DNA of 64,000 bases from Pseudomonas sp. B21-040 (GCF_024748695.1 NZ_CP087176.1:5139501-5203500); one strand, 5' to 3'; positions 1-9,595 are shown, counted from the first letter of the stretch. Numbers and translations: made by a program. The notes: generated by a model not told the origin, from the sequence alone.

Positions 1-5
1 TCGAC

Positions 6-950
6 ATGATCCACGACACGTTCTGGCTGACCGCGACTGACCATAGCCGCCTGTTCGTCAACCAGTGGCTGCCCGCCGCGCCATTACACGCGGTCATTCT
101 GCTGGCTCACGGCATGGCCGAGCACAGCGGTCGCTACGCCCGGCTGGCGGAAAAATTCTGCGAGCACGGTTACGGCGTCTATGCGCCGGATCAGCGTGGA
201 CATGGCAAAACCGCCGAAAACGGCACACTCGGCCATTTCGCCGATGACGATGGCTGGTGCAAAGTCGTCGGCGACCTCGCCAGCCTCAACCAGCACATCG
301 GTCAACAGCATCCTGGTGTGCCGATCGTGTTGCTCGGTCACAGCATGGGCAGCTACATCGCCCAGGCTTACCTGCTGCATCACAGCGCCAGCCTGCACGG
401 CGCGGTGCTCAGCGGTTCGAATTTCCAGCCCGTGACGCTCTATCGCGCGGCGCGCCAGATCGCCCGTTTCGAAAAGCTGCGCCAGGGGCCCAAGGGGCGT
501 AGTGCGTTGATCGAATGGCTGTCCTTTGGCTCGTTCAACAAAAAATTCAAACCGGCACGCACACAATTCGACTGGCTCAGTCGCGACCCGGTGGAAGTGG
601 ATTTGTACGCCAACGATCCGCTGTGTGGCTTTCGCTGCACTAACCAGATGTGGATCGATCTACTCGGTGGGTTGCAGCAAATCAGCAAAGCGTCCAATCT
701 CGCTCAGATCGATCCGGGCCTGCCGTTGCTGGTGATTGGCGGTGAATGTGATCCGGTGAGCGAAGGCAAGCGTCTGAAAGATCTGGCCGATGCCTTGCGT
801 GCGGCGGGCAGCCAGAACCTGCACCTGACTATTTACCCGCAGGCGCGCCACGAACTGTTCAACGAGAGCAACCGCGAGGAAGTGATCAGCGATGTGTTGC
901 AGTGGATCGCCCAGGCATTGAGCCACCGTCGGCCACCCCGGTCGGAATAG
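6..950 (+). CDS. alpha/beta hydrolase, monoacylglycerol lipase/lysophospholipase-like
   Basis: This 314-residue protein has the serine-hydrolase alpha/beta fold. An oxyanion-side AHGMAEHSGRY segment lies near residues 34-44. The nucleophile elbow GHSMG is at residues 111-115, making Ser113 the likely nucleophile. An Asp follows in GGECDP and a His in ARHELF near the C-terminus, completing a plausible triad. There is no signal peptide, so it should be cytoplasmic. The HGMAEHSGRY and DQRGHG motifs are typical of the lysophospholipase/monoglyceride-lipase branch and suggest a glycerolipid-type ester, but the substrate is inferred. It is followed after 42 bp by a MaoC hydratase gene on the same strand. 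Confidence 0.85.
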   Translation: MIHDTFWLTATDHSRLFVNQWLPAAPLHAVILLAHGMAEHSGRYARLAEKFCEHGYGVYAPDQRGHGKTAENGTLGHFADDDGWCKVVGDLASLNQHIGQQHPGVPIVLLGHSMGSYIAQAYLLHHSASLHGAVLSGSNFQPVTLYRAARQIARFEKLRQGPKGRSALIEWLSFGSFNKKFKPARTQFDWLSRDPVEVDLYANDPLCGFRCTNQMWIDLLGGLQQISKASNLAQIDPGLPLLVIGGECDPVSEGKRLKDLADALRAAGSQNLHLTIYPQARHELFNESNREEVISDVLQWIAQALSHRRPPRSE

Positions 951-992
951 TTTTTTTGTGGATTTTTTTATTCGTCACAGGAACCGAGACAG

Positions 993-1463
993 ATGACCCA
1001 GGTTACCAATACCCCTTACGAAGCCCTCGAAGTCGGCCAGACCGCCAGCTATAGCAAGACCGTCGAGGAGCGCGACATTCAGTTGTTCGCCGCCATGTCC
1101 GGCGACCACAACCCGGTGCACCTGGACGCCGAGTTCGCGGCGGGCACCATGTTCAAGGAGCGCATCGCGCATGGCATGTTCAGTGGCGCGCTGATCAGCG
1201 CAGCGGTTGCCTGTGAACTGCCTGGGCCAGGCACTATTTATATCGGCCAGCAAATGAGCTTTCAGAAACCGGTGAAAATTGGCGACACCTTGACCGTGCG
1301 TCTGGAGATTCTGGAGAAACTGCCGAAGTTTCGTGTGCGCATTGCCACCCGCGTGTTCAACCAGCGTGATGAATTGGTGGTGGATGGCGAAGCGGAGATC
1401 CTGGCACCGCGCAAGCAGCAGACCGTGACGCTGCCGACTTTGCCGGCGATCAGCATCGGTTGA
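993..1463 (+). CDS. MaoC-family (R)-specific enoyl-CoA hydratase-like protein
   Basis: This 156-residue protein has a single hot-dog fold. The hydratase signature SGDHNPVHLD lies at residues 36-45, with Asp38 and His43 as the expected catalytic pair. Family members hydrate trans-2-enoyl-CoA to (R)-3-hydroxyacyl-CoA, as PhaJ does, linking beta-oxidation to polyhydroxyalkanoate or lipid synthesis. The size fits a stand-alone PhaJ-type enzyme. It follows a lipase-like gene on the same strand and ends just before a strong hairpin terminator. The exact physiological substrate cannot be read from the sequence. Confidence 0.85.
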   Translation: MTQVTNTPYEALEVGQTASYSKTVEERDIQLFAAMSGDHNPVHLDAEFAAGTMFKERIAHGMFSGALISAAVACELPGPGTIYIGQQMSFQKPVKIGDTLTVRLEILEKLPKFRVRIATRVFNQRDELVVDGEAEILAPRKQQTVTLPTLPAISIG

Positions 1464-1492
1464 ACAATGCCCTTGCCTTGAACCAGCAGGCA

Positions 1493-1523
1493 CAAAAAAC
1501 GCCAGACTCGCTGGCGTTTTTTT
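1493..1523. terminator. bidirectional rho-independent terminator
   Basis: ACGCCAG and CTGGCGT form a 7-bp stem around a 5-nt loop, with an A-run on the left and a T-run on the right. It can serve the MaoC gene on the plus strand and the convergent helical-bundle gene on the minus strand. Confidence 0.85.
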
Positions 1524-1538
1524 AGTGGAAGCGAACGC

Positions 1539-2006
1539 TTACGAGCGTGCGCGAGCCTGGTTACGCAGGGCTTTGACCTGGTCATGATTGCGTTGCACGC
1601 CGTGGTACTGACGTTCAACCAGGTCACGAATGCCCACCAGGTTGTGTTTGTTGATTTTCTCCATCGCCTCTCGGTAAGCCTTCAGCGCATGGTCTTCACC
1701 GCGCTCGGCTTCGTTCAGGACAGCCTCTTCGTCCTTGCCGGTAAACATCGACTTCACGTCGACCCAGCGACGGTGCATATCGCCGCTGACACTGGTGGAG
1801 GTTTCTGGATCGCCGCCCATCGAACGCACGGCGGATTGCAGTTCAGACGCCGCCGTGGCGCAGTCGGCAGAACGCTGAACGAACAACGTTTTGAGTTCAG
1901 GGTGTTTGATGTCTTCAGCGCAAGTCTTGAACCCTTCCTGACCGTCTTTGCTGGTTTCAATCAGGTCGTTGAGTACAGAGATGGCTTCTTTATTCATGTC
2001 GGTCAT
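1539..2006 (-). CDS. PA2169-family four-helix-bundle protein (DUF2383)
   Basis: This 155-residue, charged, all-alpha protein begins MTDMNKEAISVLNDLIETSK and matches the ferritin-like PA2169/DUF2383 proteins common in Pseudomonas. Members are usually about 150 residues and often stress- or stationary-phase-associated, but no biochemical role is established. Repeated acidic and His residues in the helices (for example ERGEDHALKAYREAM) resemble ferritin-like metal-site helices, though metal binding is inference only. It is a monocistronic minus-strand gene with a 200-bp upstream region. Confidence 0.8.
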   Translation of the reverse strand: MTDMNKEAISVLNDLIETSKDGQEGFKTCAEDIKHPELKTLFVQRSADCATAASELQSAVRSMGGDPETSTSVSGDMHRRWVDVKSMFTGKDEEAVLNEAERGEDHALKAYREAMEKINKHNLVGIRDLVERQYHGVQRNHDQVKALRNQARARS

Positions 2007-2210
2007 TTTTCAATTCCTTGCGGGTTGATGAAAGATGCAATGACTGTTGCACCCTGCATGCCAGCTTCGAATCGACAATTTAATTTTTATATTTCAATGA
2101 CTTAATTTTACAGGCGAAATCTGTATCCGTTTTTTTTGCATGAACTGTCAATTGGCCTGCATGCAGAATGCCTGTATTTTCCGTACAGATTGAATCCTGA
2201 CGGCCGACCG

Positions 2211-2447
2211 ATGAACCCTGAAAAACTAGAACTGCTGATCACCCGCGAAATGCCCTTTGGCAAATACAAGGGCCGGATCATTGCCGACCTGCCCGACCCC
2301 TACCTGAATTGGTTTGCCCGGGAAGGATTTCCTCATGGCGAATTAGGTGGCTTGTTGGCCCTGATGCAGGAAATCGATCACAACGGCTTGTCGGAACTGC
2401 TCGAGCCCTTGCGCGCCAAACATGGCAAACCCGCCCCCCGCCATTGA
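2211..2447 (+). CDS. DUF3820 family protein
   Basis: This 78-residue protein begins MNPEKLELLITREMPFGKYK. An upstream in-frame ATG at 2136 exists, but the region it adds does not resemble the family, so I chose the internal ATG. The core MPFGKYKGRIIADLPDPYL followed by WFAREGFPHGELG is the hallmark of DUF3820, annotated in some pseudomonads as a putative quorum-sensing-regulated virulence factor; no reaction is known. It ends 17 bp before the aminotransferase gene and may be co-transcribed with it. Confidence 0.75.
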   Translation: MNPEKLELLITREMPFGKYKGRIIADLPDPYLNWFAREGFPHGELGGLLALMQEIDHNGLSELLEPLRAKHGKPAPRH

Positions 2448-2464
2448 TCCTGACCGAGTACCCC

Positions 2465-3646
2465 ATGCCCGATAACACCCGTCGCGCCCGTGATGAAATG
2501 TTCTGGCAGACCTTTGCCGACCGCTATGCCGTCGAACCCGGCCCGATCAACCTGGAGAACGGCTACTTCGGGCGCATGTCGCGAACGGTAGTCGAGGAAT
2601 ACCAGCGCAACATCGAAATGATCAACCGCAGCAACTCGGTGTACGTACGCCAGCGATTCGAACAGGTCGAAACCCAGAAGATCCGCGCGCAGTTGGCCGC
2701 ACTGGTGGGCGTGCCTGCCGACACCGTGGCGCTGACCCGCAATGCCTCGGAGGGTCTGCAATCGTTGATCCGCAACTACAACCGTCTTCAGCCGGGCGAC
2801 CAGGTATTGATCTGCGATCTGGAGTACGACTCGGTCAAAAACGCCCTGCGCTGGCTGGCGCGCAATCGCGGGGCCGAGGTGATCGAGATCGACCACCAGC
2901 ACCCCGCCAGTTTCGACAGTTTACTGGCGACCTACCGTGACGCTTTTGAGCGCTACCCCAAACTCAAACTGATGGCCCTGACTCACGTCACCCATCGCAC
3001 CGGCCTGGTGATGCCGGTGCAGGCGATTGCCGCCGCCGCGAAAGAACACGGGATCGATGTGATCCTCGACGGCGCCCACGCGTTGGGGCAAATCGACTTC
3101 AATCTGGATGAACTGGGTATCTCCTTCGCCGGCTTCAACCTGCACAAATGGATCGGAGCACCGCTGACGCTAGGGTTCATCTACATTGCTCCCGAGCGCC
3201 TGGCCGATATCGACCCGGACATGGGCGAATCGCACTACCCCGTCACCGACATTCGCGCCCGCACGCCGTACGGCACACCGAATATCCCGGCGCTGCTGAC
3301 ATTGCCGCTGGTGATCGAGGAACATCATGCCATGGGTGGTTCTGCCGCCAAGGGTGCCCGGCTCAACTACTTGCGTAACCTGTGGGTGCGTGCAGCGCGC
3401 GAATTGCCGGGGATTGAAGTCATGACGCCGGATGACCCTCGCCTGTATTGCGGCATCACGTCACTGCGCTTCACGCGCCATAGCGATCAACAGCCGATGG
3501 TTGAGCGACTGCTCAGCGACTACAACCTGTTTACCGTGATGCGCAGCGGTGCCGCGAGCGGACCGTGCATTCGCATCACACCGGGCCTGACCACCACTGC
3601 GTCACATATGGCGCTGCTGACCCGGGCGCTGACCGAACTGGGCTGA
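2465..3646 (+). CDS. aminotransferase class V-fold PLP enzyme (isopenicillin-N epimerase-like)
   Basis: This 393-residue protein begins MPDNTRRARDEMFW; the reading frame is open further upstream but that part overlaps the DUF3820 gene. The fold-type I class V features are visible: TRNASEGLQS for phosphate binding, DGAHALGQ with the PLP-ring Asp near residue 202, and the Schiff-base lysine Lys228 in FNLHKWIG. Related enzymes include cysteine desulfurase-like and isopenicillin-N epimerase-like proteins. No cysteine-desulfurase active-site loop is evident, so the substrate is unassigned. A convergent dioxygenase gene ends 3 bp away. Confidence 0.8.
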   Translation: MPDNTRRARDEMFWQTFADRYAVEPGPINLENGYFGRMSRTVVEEYQRNIEMINRSNSVYVRQRFEQVETQKIRAQLAALVGVPADTVALTRNASEGLQSLIRNYNRLQPGDQVLICDLEYDSVKNALRWLARNRGAEVIEIDHQHPASFDSLLATYRDAFERYPKLKLMALTHVTHRTGLVMPVQAIAAAAKEHGIDVILDGAHALGQIDFNLDELGISFAGFNLHKWIGAPLTLGFIYIAPERLADIDPDMGESHYPVTDIRARTPYGTPNIPALLTLPLVIEEHHAMGGSAAKGARLNYLRNLWVRAARELPGIEVMTPDDPRLYCGITSLRFTRHSDQQPMVERLLSDYNLFTVMRSGAASGPCIRITPGLTTTASHMALLTRALTELG

Positions 3647-3648
3647 AA

Positions 3649-4374
3649 TCACACGGTGTACCTGTCGAAGTCCTCCGGCTTGATGTGTGATGAAACCGCG
3701 AAGGTGTCGATGGCGATGGTGGTGGATCCGAAATAGCCATCTTCATTCGACTTTCGACTAAGCGTATGAACGCTTAACGTCGAAGCTTCGCCGCCATGGT
3801 GCTTGTAGTAAATGTCTTCATCGTTGGTCAGCGGTGAAGCCTTTCTGCCGCTGTACTCTCGGGTGTTCAGTACCGACCGCGAAGCCGCCTCGGGCAAGTA
3901 AAGCTGGCCGACCCAGGCGACATGCCGCTCTTGCAGGTAATTGTTGCCGGCCGTGATGCGCACAGCGACGTGAATGTGCAGCGAACGGCCGGCGTAAAAC
4001 CCCGGGTAAATCGTGGTAAACCGCACGACTCCGTGCTTGTCGGTGAACTGACCGCCGCGCAGGTAAGTGTCGTCGTCGGTGCGCGGGATCGAGCCGATTT
4101 CACCGACATCGACTTCCTTGTCCGGATTGATCTTGCTCCAGCCCGAATAGGCACCACGCGCGTTGCAATGCCAGATATCAACCAGCGCGCCCGTGACAGG
4201 CTGCCCGGTCATGGCATCGACGATCGCCAGGCGCAGTATCAAGGGAACGCCATCAGCGCCTTCGCTGATGTTGCGCCTGATCAGTTTCGGGTTACGGAAA
4301 TACGGACCGGCGATTTGTTCGGGGGACAGCAGGCAAGCCGGTTGTGAAGGTGCAGCGCAGGTGTTGTCGTCCAT
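3649..4374 (-). CDS. intradiol ring-cleavage dioxygenase
   Basis: This 241-residue non-heme Fe(III) dioxygenase resembles the catalytic subunits of catechol 1,2- and protocatechuate 3,4-dioxygenase. Visible elements are DIWHCNARGAYSGW (residues 66-79, with a candidate ligand Tyr76), TIYPGFYAGR (residues 121-130, candidate ligand Tyr127 and active-site Arg130) and HIH (His133 and His135). These supply the two-Tyr/two-His set of the family. No ring-cleavage pathway genes neighbour it, so it is probably a stand-alone or extracytoplasmic-type intradiol enzyme of unknown substrate. No clear signal peptide is seen with this start. Confidence 0.8.
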   Translation of the reverse strand: MDDNTCAAPSQPACLLSPEQIAGPYFRNPKLIRRNISEGADGVPLILRLAIVDAMTGQPVTGALVDIWHCNARGAYSGWSKINPDKEVDVGEIGSIPRTDDDTYLRGGQFTDKHGVVRFTTIYPGFYAGRSLHIHVAVRITAGNNYLQERHVAWVGQLYLPEAASRSVLNTREYSGRKASPLTNDEDIYYKHHGGEASTLSVHTLSRKSNEDGYFGSTTIAIDTFAVSSHIKPEDFDRYTV

Positions 4375-4458
4375 GACGTTCTCTCTTCCAATAGAAGAAC
4401 GCAGGTTAGGGTGCGACGAATGTGCAGGTGCGGTAATTATTTATCGCCTGAGGTCGAT

Positions 4459-4593
4459 CTGTAGCAGCTGGCGAAGCCTGCGTCCGGCTGCGAAGCAGTC
4501 GTAAATCCAGTGCATGCGGTCTGCCTGATGCACCGTGGATACAGATTTTACGACTGCTTCGCAGCCGGACGCAGGCTTCGCCAGCTGCTACAG
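4459..4593. repeat. long inverted repeat, REP-like (47-bp arms)
   Basis: The left arm (4459-4505) starts CTGTAGCAGCTGGCGAAGCC and its perfect reverse complement occupies 4547-4593, separated by 41 bp. It is intergenic, between the dioxygenase gene and eda. It differs from the GGGAGC/GCTCCC REP core elsewhere in the window and resembles other dispersed pseudomonad palindromes. Confidence 0.8.
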
Positions 4594-4626
4594 GAGGTTT
4601 CAACGGCCCATTACTTTTCTTCAGGC

Positions 4627-4660
4627 AAAAAAAAACGGTGCACCGACCAAGCGCACCGTA
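4627..4660 (-). terminator. rho-independent terminator of zwf-pgl-eda
   Basis: Read on the minus strand, ACGGTGC and GCACCGT form a stem followed by a run of nine T residues. It lies 40 bp beyond the eda stop. Confidence 0.85.
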
Positions 4661-4699
4661 AAGCCGTAGAACACACAACGAAGTGTCAGGTAAAGCAGA

Positions 4700-5365
4700 T
4701 CAGTCCAGCAGCGCCAAGGCCTCGGCAGTGCATTCCTGAATGCGGGCCCAGTCGCCGTTCTTGATCCACTCCGGATCAAGCATCCAGCTACCGCCCACGC
4801 ACATGACGTTTTTCAATGCCATGTAGCTCTTGATATTGGCCGGGCCAACGCCGCCGGTCGGGCAGAACTTCACTTCGCCGAACGGGCCGCCCAAGGCCTT
4901 GATGGCAGCGACGCCGCCGCTCACTTCCGCCGGGAACAGCTTGAAGCGGCGATAACCCAGGCCATAGCCTTCCATGATGCCGGAGGCGTTGCTGATACCG
5001 GGCAACAGCGGGATCGGGCTGTTGACACTGGCTTCGAGCAAATCACGGGTGATGCCTGGCGTAACGATAAATTGCGAACCGGCCGCTTCGGCGGCGGCGA
5101 GCATGTGGCGATCCAGCACGGTGCCGGCACCGGTCACCAGTTCCGGACGCCGTTGGCGCAGGATCTGGATGGCCTTGAGGCCGAACTGCGAACGCAGGGT
5201 CACTTCCAGGGCAGTCAGGCCGCCGGCGGCGAGGGCGTCAGCCAGCGGCAGGACGTCCTGTTCGCGAGCGATGGTAATCACCGGCAAAATCCGCGCCTTG
5301 GCGCAGAGGCTGTCGATCAGGGCAACTTTGTCCGCCATGGAAACGGTCGGGGATGGGGTTGTCAT
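4700..5365 (-). CDS. eda: KDPG/KHG aldolase (2-dehydro-3-deoxyphosphogluconate aldolase)
   Basis: Eda cleaves 2-keto-3-deoxy-6-phosphogluconate to pyruvate and glyceraldehyde-3-phosphate, the last Entner-Doudoroff step. The 221-residue TIM-barrel shows the catalytic Glu in ALEVTLRS (about residue 54) and the Schiff-base Lys in FKLFPAEVSGG (about residue 142), plus GAGTV and PTGGV phosphate loops. I chose the ATG at 5365 because AAGGAA sits at ribosome-binding distance; a GTG at 5392 would overlap pgl. It is the third gene of zwf-pgl-eda, 17 bp after pgl, and ends before a strong terminator. Confidence 0.95.
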   Translation of the reverse strand: MTTPSPTVSMADKVALIDSLCAKARILPVITIAREQDVLPLADALAAGGLTALEVTLRSQFGLKAIQILRQRRPELVTGAGTVLDRHMLAAAEAAGSQFIVTPGITRDLLEASVNSPIPLLPGISNASGIMEGYGLGYRRFKLFPAEVSGGVAAIKALGGPFGEVKFCPTGGVGPANIKSYMALKNVMCVGGSWMLDPEWIKNGDWARIQECTAEALALLD

Positions 5366-5382
5366 AGCGGCTGTTCCTTGGC

Positions 5383-6096
5383 TCATGGGCACCAGTAAAT
5401 CTCTAACGTGGGTTGCAAAAACGCGCGAATCGGCATGGCGGCGACATCGTCACTGGCCAATGCGGCACTCAGGGTGGTCAGTTTTGACTGACCGGAAATG
5501 GACAGAACTTTATGCTTGGCCGATGCCAGCAGCGCACGGCTCATGGTCAGGCGTTGATGCGGCACGGTAGGTGCCAACATCGGGTAGCAACGACGGATGC
5601 CGTCGGCCTTCAAGGCATCGGCCAGGTTCGGGCTGTTCGGAAACAGCGACGCGGTGTGACCGTCGTCACCCATGCCCAGCACCAATACATCGATCACCGG
5701 CAGTTCGGAGAGCAAACGATCGGCCTGCTCGGCCGCCTGTTCAAGGTTGGCGCTGGCGCTGTACAGACTCAGGAACTGAGCCTTGGCCGCCGGCCCTTGC
5801 AACAGATAGCGCTTGAGCAGACCGGCATTGCTGTCGGCATGCTCAACCGGCACCCAACGTTCGTCGGCCAGGCTGACCACCACGTTCGACCAGTCCAGCG
5901 CCTGTTTGGCCAAGTGCTGGAAAAACGCCACCGGGCTGCGACCACCGGACACCACCAGCGTGGCGGTGCCCTGGGTGTCGATCGCTTCGCTCAATTGCTT
6001 GGCAACCGTCAGTGCCAGCGTTTCGGCCAACAGCACCGGGCTTTTGAACGCATGGGCGCTGACGCCCTGAGGCAGTTTCAAATTAGATATCGCCAT
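5383..6096 (-). CDS. pgl: 6-phosphogluconolactonase
   Basis: Pgl hydrolyses 6-phosphoglucono-1,5-lactone made by Zwf to 6-phosphogluconate. The 237-residue protein has the NagB/SugarP-isomerase fold of DevB-type lactonases, with SGGRSP near the N-terminus, DERWVP in the middle and [13 protein letters not shown]. The start at 6096 ([10 protein letters not shown]) has a GGGAGG sequence just upstream and overlaps the zwf end by 14 bp, implying translational coupling. It lies between zwf and eda in the same operon. Confidence 0.93.
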   Translation of the reverse strand: MAISNLKLPQGVSAHAFKSPVLLAETLALTVAKQLSEAIDTQGTATLVVSGGRSPVAFFQHLAKQALDWSNVVVSLADERWVPVEHADSNAGLLKRYLLQGPAAKAQFLSLYSASANLEQAAEQADRLLSELPVIDVLVLGMGDDGHTASLFPNSPNLADALKADGIRRCYPMLAPTVPHQRLTMSRALLASAKHKVLSISGQSKLTTLSAALASDDVAAMPIRAFLQPTLEIYWCP

Positions 6097-7552
6097 ACCA
6101 CGACCTCCCATCCCGCGTGATCAGAGCAATGGAGCTCATCGGTCCCCAGGACCCGGCCGCGTACGGCTTGGGCGCATCACCGGATTTTTTCCACCCGGCG
6201 ATCAACTGGTCACACCATTTCCACGCGGCTTCGATTTCATCTTTACGGACAAACAGGTTCTGATTGCCGCGCATCACTTCCAGCAACAACCGCTCGTAGG
6301 CATCGGGAATCCGCGCGCTGCGATAAGTGTCGGAAAAATTCAGCTGCAACGGACCGCTACGCAGCTGCATGCCCTTATCCAGGCCTTGCTCTTTGGTCAT
6401 CACGCGCAAGGAAATACCTTCGTCCGGTTGCAGGCGGATAATCAGCTTGTTGCTGATTTGCAGGCGCTGCTCAGGGGCGAAGATGTAATGCGACGGTTCT
6501 TTGAAGTGGATGACAATCTGCGACAGCTTCTGCGGCATGCGCTTGCCGGTGCGCAGGTAAAACGGCACGCCGGCCCAGCGCCAGTTGCGGATATCGGCAC
6601 GCAAGGCGACAAAGGTTTCGGTGTCGCTCTGGGTGTTGGAGTTTTCTTCCTCCAGGTAACCCGGGACCGATTTACCTTCGCTGTAACCGGCGATGTACTG
6701 GCCGCGCACTACTTGAGTGGTCAGGCCTTCCGGGCTGATCGGCGCCAGCGCCTTGAGGACTTTGACTTTCTCATCGCGGATGCTGTCGGCGGACAGGTCG
6801 GCCGGCGGGTCCATGGCGATCAGGCAAAGCAGCTGCAGCAGGTGATTCTGGATCATGTCCCGCAATTGACCGGCCTTGTCGAAGTAACCCCAACGGCCTT
6901 CGATCCCGACCTTCTCGGCCACGGTGATTTCCACGTGGGAGATGTAGTTCTGGTTCCACTGGGTTTCGAACAGACTGTTGGCGAAACGCAGCGCGATGAG
7001 GTTTTGAACCGTCTCTTTGCCCAGGTAATGGTCAATGCGGTAGGTACGGTTTTCCGGGAAGAACTGCGCCACGGCGTCGTTGACCTTGCGCGAGGATTCC
7101 AGGTCCGAGCCGATGGGCTTTTCCAGGACTACGCGGGTGTTTTGCGCCAGGCCGACCTTGGCCAGGTTCTCGCAGATCGCGCCGTAAACGGCGGCAGGCG
7201 TCGCAAAGTAGGCAATCACGCGCTGGGCACTGCCGGCCATTTCAGCCAGGGCGATGTAATCATCAGCCTGGAGAAAGTCGACGTGCAGGTAGCTCAGTCG
7301 GGCCAGGAAGCGTTCGACCACGGCCGCATCCAGCTCTTTGGCCCCGACATAACGACGCAACTCGGCGGCGATGAATGCCAGGTGTTGCTGCTCGGTGCCG
7401 GGCTCGCGGGCCAGCGCGATAATGCGCGTATCCTCGTGCAAGAGGCCTGCGCCGTCGAGTTGATAGAGGGCAGGAAACAGCTTGCGCAAGGCCAGATCGC
7501 CGAGGGCGCCGAACAAGGCAAAGGTGCACGGTTCAACCGTAATCGAAGGCAT
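6083..7552 (-). CDS. zwf: glucose-6-phosphate 1-dehydrogenase
   Basis: Zwf oxidises glucose-6-phosphate to the 6-phosphogluconolactone, feeding the Entner-Doudoroff route and producing NAD(P)H. The 489-residue length is typical. The dinucleotide-binding fingerprint [14 protein letters not shown] is at residues 14-27, EKPIGSD follows, and [13 protein letters not shown] carries the substrate-binding and catalytic His region. It is the first gene of zwf-pgl-eda and is divergent from hexR. A HexR-type operator lies 66 bp upstream, so de-repression by KDPG is expected from what is known in P. putida. Confidence 0.96.
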   Translation of the reverse strand: MPSITVEPCTFALFGALGDLALRKLFPALYQLDGAGLLHEDTRIIALAREPGTEQQHLAFIAAELRRYVGAKELDAAVVERFLARLSYLHVDFLQADDYIALAEMAGSAQRVIAYFATPAAVYGAICENLAKVGLAQNTRVVLEKPIGSDLESSRKVNDAVAQFFPENRTYRIDHYLGKETVQNLIALRFANSLFETQWNQNYISHVEITVAEKVGIEGRWGYFDKAGQLRDMIQNHLLQLLCLIAMDPPADLSADSIRDEKVKVLKALAPISPEGLTTQVVRGQYIAGYSEGKSVPGYLEEENSNTQSDTETFVALRADIRNWRWAGVPFYLRTGKRMPQKLSQIVIHFKEPSHYIFAPEQRLQISNKLIIRLQPDEGISLRVMTKEQGLDKGMQLRSGPLQLNFSDTYRSARIPDAYERLLLEVMRGNQNLFVRKDEIEAAWKWCDQLIAGWKKSGDAPKPYAAGSWGPMSSIALITRDGRSWYGDI

Positions 7553-7617
7553 GATGTTTGTTCTTTTATCAAGTTAAGCTACAAATACCTTTTTTCAAGG
7601 CATCGCTCAAGAGAAAA

Positions 7618-7636
7618 TGTAGTAATAACCACAACA
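7618..7636. promoter_or_regulatory. HexR operator between zwf and hexR
   Basis: TGTAGT, seven bases, then ACAACA forms an imperfect palindrome in the 217-bp divergent zwf/hexR spacer. HexR of P. putida is known to bind TTGT-N7/8-ACAA-type sites before zwf, edd and gap. This copy deviates by one base from that form on the minus strand (TTGT-N7-ACTA). The match is by eye. Confidence 0.65.
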
Positions 7637-7769
7637 TTTTCGCAAAATATAGATTCCGAGTGGTGGTCGGTCAGAGCCATCAGTAGGATAGGCCACCGTT
7701 TGGGGCCGCATCAAAGGCCCTTTTGGCATAGCCGAACTCTAATTTGCGCTGCTGACCCAAGGAACATAT

Positions 7770-8639
7770 ATGGACCGCGTGCGGAATTTACTGGAACAGA
7801 TCCAGAATCGCCTTGAAGACCTGAACAAGGCTGAACGTAAAGTCGCCGAAGTGATCCTGCTCAACCCACAGCAGGCCACCCGGTTCAGCATTGCCGCCCT
7901 CGCCCAGGCCTCGAAGGTCAGCGAGCCGACGGTCAACCGTTTCTGCCGTTCGTTCGGCGTCAGCGGCTACCCGGAACTCAAACTGCAGTTGGCTCAAAGC
8001 CTGGCCAGTGGCGCAGCGTATGTCAGCCGTGCGGTCGAGGCCGATGACAACCCTGAGGCTTACACACAGAAAATCTTTGGCAGTGCCATCGCATCGCTGG
8101 ACAGCGCTTGCCAGGCGCTTGACCCGAACCTGATCAGCCGTGCCGTCGACCTGCTGATTCAAGCCCGGCAGATCCACTTCTTCGGCCTCGGTGCCTCGGC
8201 CCCGGTGGCACTGGACGCACAGCACAAATTCTTCCGGTTCAATCTGGCCGTCACCGCCCATGCCGATGTGCTGATGCAACGGATGATTGCGTCGGTGGCA
8301 CACACCGGCGAATTGTTCGTGATCATCTCCTACACCGGCCGCACCCGCGAACTCGTGGAAGTGGCGCGCATCGCCCGGGAGAACGGTGCATCGGTGCTGG
8401 GTCTGACAGCCGAAGGTTCACCACTGGCCAAGGCCAGCACCCTGAGCCTGAATATCCCGCTGCCCGAAGACACTGACATCTACATGCCGATGACCTCGCG
8501 GATCATTCAACTGACCGTGCTGGACGTGCTGGCTACCGGCATGACCCTGCGTCGTGGTGTGGACTTCCAGCCGCATTTGCGCAAGATCAAAGAGAGCTTG
8601 AATGCGAGCCGGTATCCGGTGGGCGACGAGTTCAATTAA
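7770..8639 (+). CDS. hexR: HexR, RpiR-family transcriptional repressor of glucose catabolism
   Basis: This 289-residue regulator has an N-terminal RpiR helix-turn-helix (about 1-80; [22 protein letters not shown]) and a C-terminal SIS sugar-phosphate-binding domain (about 120-260; [20 protein letters not shown] and [15 protein letters not shown]). In pseudomonads HexR represses zwf-pgl-eda, edd-glk and gap and is released by KDPG. It is divergent from zwf with a HexR-type operator between them, and two more such sites lie between edd and gapA in this window. That is the expected regulon, all in one cluster. Confidence 0.93.
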   Translation: MDRVRNLLEQIQNRLEDLNKAERKVAEVILLNPQQATRFSIAALAQASKVSEPTVNRFCRSFGVSGYPELKLQLAQSLASGAAYVSRAVEADDNPEAYTQKIFGSAIASLDSACQALDPNLISRAVDLLIQARQIHFFGLGASAPVALDAQHKFFRFNLAVTAHADVLMQRMIASVAHTGELFVIISYTGRTRELVEVARIARENGASVLGLTAEGSPLAKASTLSLNIPLPEDTDIYMPMTSRIIQLTVLDVLATGMTLRRGVDFQPHLRKIKESLNASRYPVGDEFN

Positions 8640-8648
8640 TTGACGATT

Positions 8649-8725
8649 CGCAGCCTCGTTTCACTCGACAGCTCCTACAAGAGATCGCCGCACCTGTAGG
8701 AACTGTCGAGTGAAACGAGGCTGCG
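8649..8725. repeat. REP-like inverted repeat after hexR
   Basis: Arms 8649-8679 and 8695-8725 are 31 bp each with one mismatch (core CGCAGCCTCGTTTCACTCGA), separated by 15 bp and followed by ATCTTTTGATC. It sits between the convergent hexR and mutarotase genes and could help terminate both. It is a palindrome family distinct from the GGGAGC-core REPs. Confidence 0.75.
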
Positions 8726-8740
8726 ATCTTTTGATCTGCG

Positions 8741-9595
8741 CTAAGCCCCTACCCGCGCCTGCAAACTCAAATGCGCCTTCTGTCCCGGCGCCAGGCTCAG
8801 GCTGTGGGTGCCGCCACTGGCCGCTTCCACACACACAAACTCTGATATTTCATTCCAGCTCACCCCCAGCAACGGCCGCGAGCCCGGATGCCAGACCACC
8901 GTGTCCGCCTCATCACCCGTATCAATGCACAACTCACGCTGCCAGGCGTGGTCCTTGAGTTGCAATTCGCCGTCTTGCTGGAACACTCGCTGGCACCCGC
9001 CATCGACCCTCAACTCACCATCCTGCTGACAACTCTGGCGATTCAAATGGTCGTAACCCTGCGCGCCATCGAGCCCAGACAGCGCTATCTCGCTGACATC
9101 GCCAATACGCCAGTAAGCATGCAAAGCCTGGCTCAACTGGCACGGCATGTCGTCCTGATGCTCGGTGCTCAGGCGCAATTCCATGCGTTCGCCAAGGTGG
9201 GCGTGCAAGTCCACTTGCCAGTCACACAATTGAAGCTGCCAGTGCAATCGCACGCCATCGTCGTCATGGCGGCTGTCGAGCAGCTTCCAGTCGATCAACC
9301 GCGCCCAGCCATGAGATGGCCACGCATTCTCGCTCGGATGACGGCCATACCACGGCCAGCACACCGGCACGCCACCCCGAATCGCGCCGACCTGCGGCCA
9401 CTTCGCCGCGCACCACAGCCAGGGTTTTTGACCCGTTGGCTGGAAGTGCAGCAACTGCGCGCCCTGGCGACTGAACACGGCCTGACACAGCGGATGGTCG
9501 ATCACCAACACGTCGCGCTTCTGATAGCGCTCCCACGCAAACACCGGACGTTCGCGCAAGGATTTGAAGAAGCGTTGTAGCGGATGCTCATGCAT
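8741..9595 (-). CDS. D-hexose-6-phosphate mutarotase (aldose 1-epimerase family, YeaD-type)
   Basis: This 284-residue galactose-mutarotase-fold protein has RGGVPVCWPWYG, SHGWAR and LHAYWRIGD, supplying the His residues of the sugar-binding cleft, and WNEISEFVCVE with the C-terminal catalytic Glu. YeaD-type enzymes interconvert alpha and beta anomers of glucose-6-phosphate, useful ahead of Zwf, which takes the beta anomer. Its position between hexR and oprB matches the glucose cluster known in P. putida. Glucose-6-phosphate as substrate is inferred from family and context. Confidence 0.85.
   Translation of the reverse strand: MHEHPLQRFFKSLRERPVFAWERYQKRDVLVIDHPLCQAVFSRQGAQLLHFQPTGQKPWLWCAAKWPQVGAIRGGVPVCWPWYGRHPSENAWPSHGWARLIDWKLLDSRHDDDGVRLHWQLQLCDWQVDLHAHLGERMELRLSTEHQDDMPCQLSQALHAYWRIGDVSEIALSGLDGAQGYDHLNRQSCQQDGELRVDGGCQRVFQQDGELQLKDHAWQRELCIDTGDEADTVVWHPGSRPLLGVSWNEISEFVCVEAASGGTHSLSLAPGQKAHLSLQARVGA

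Larger units (their letters stand above)
4375..4699. other. intergenic region with long palindrome and eda terminator
   Basis: No gene is supported here. The interval holds a 47-bp inverted repeat (4459-4593) and the terminator of the convergent-side eda transcript. Short open frames are shadows of the palindrome. Confidence 0.7.
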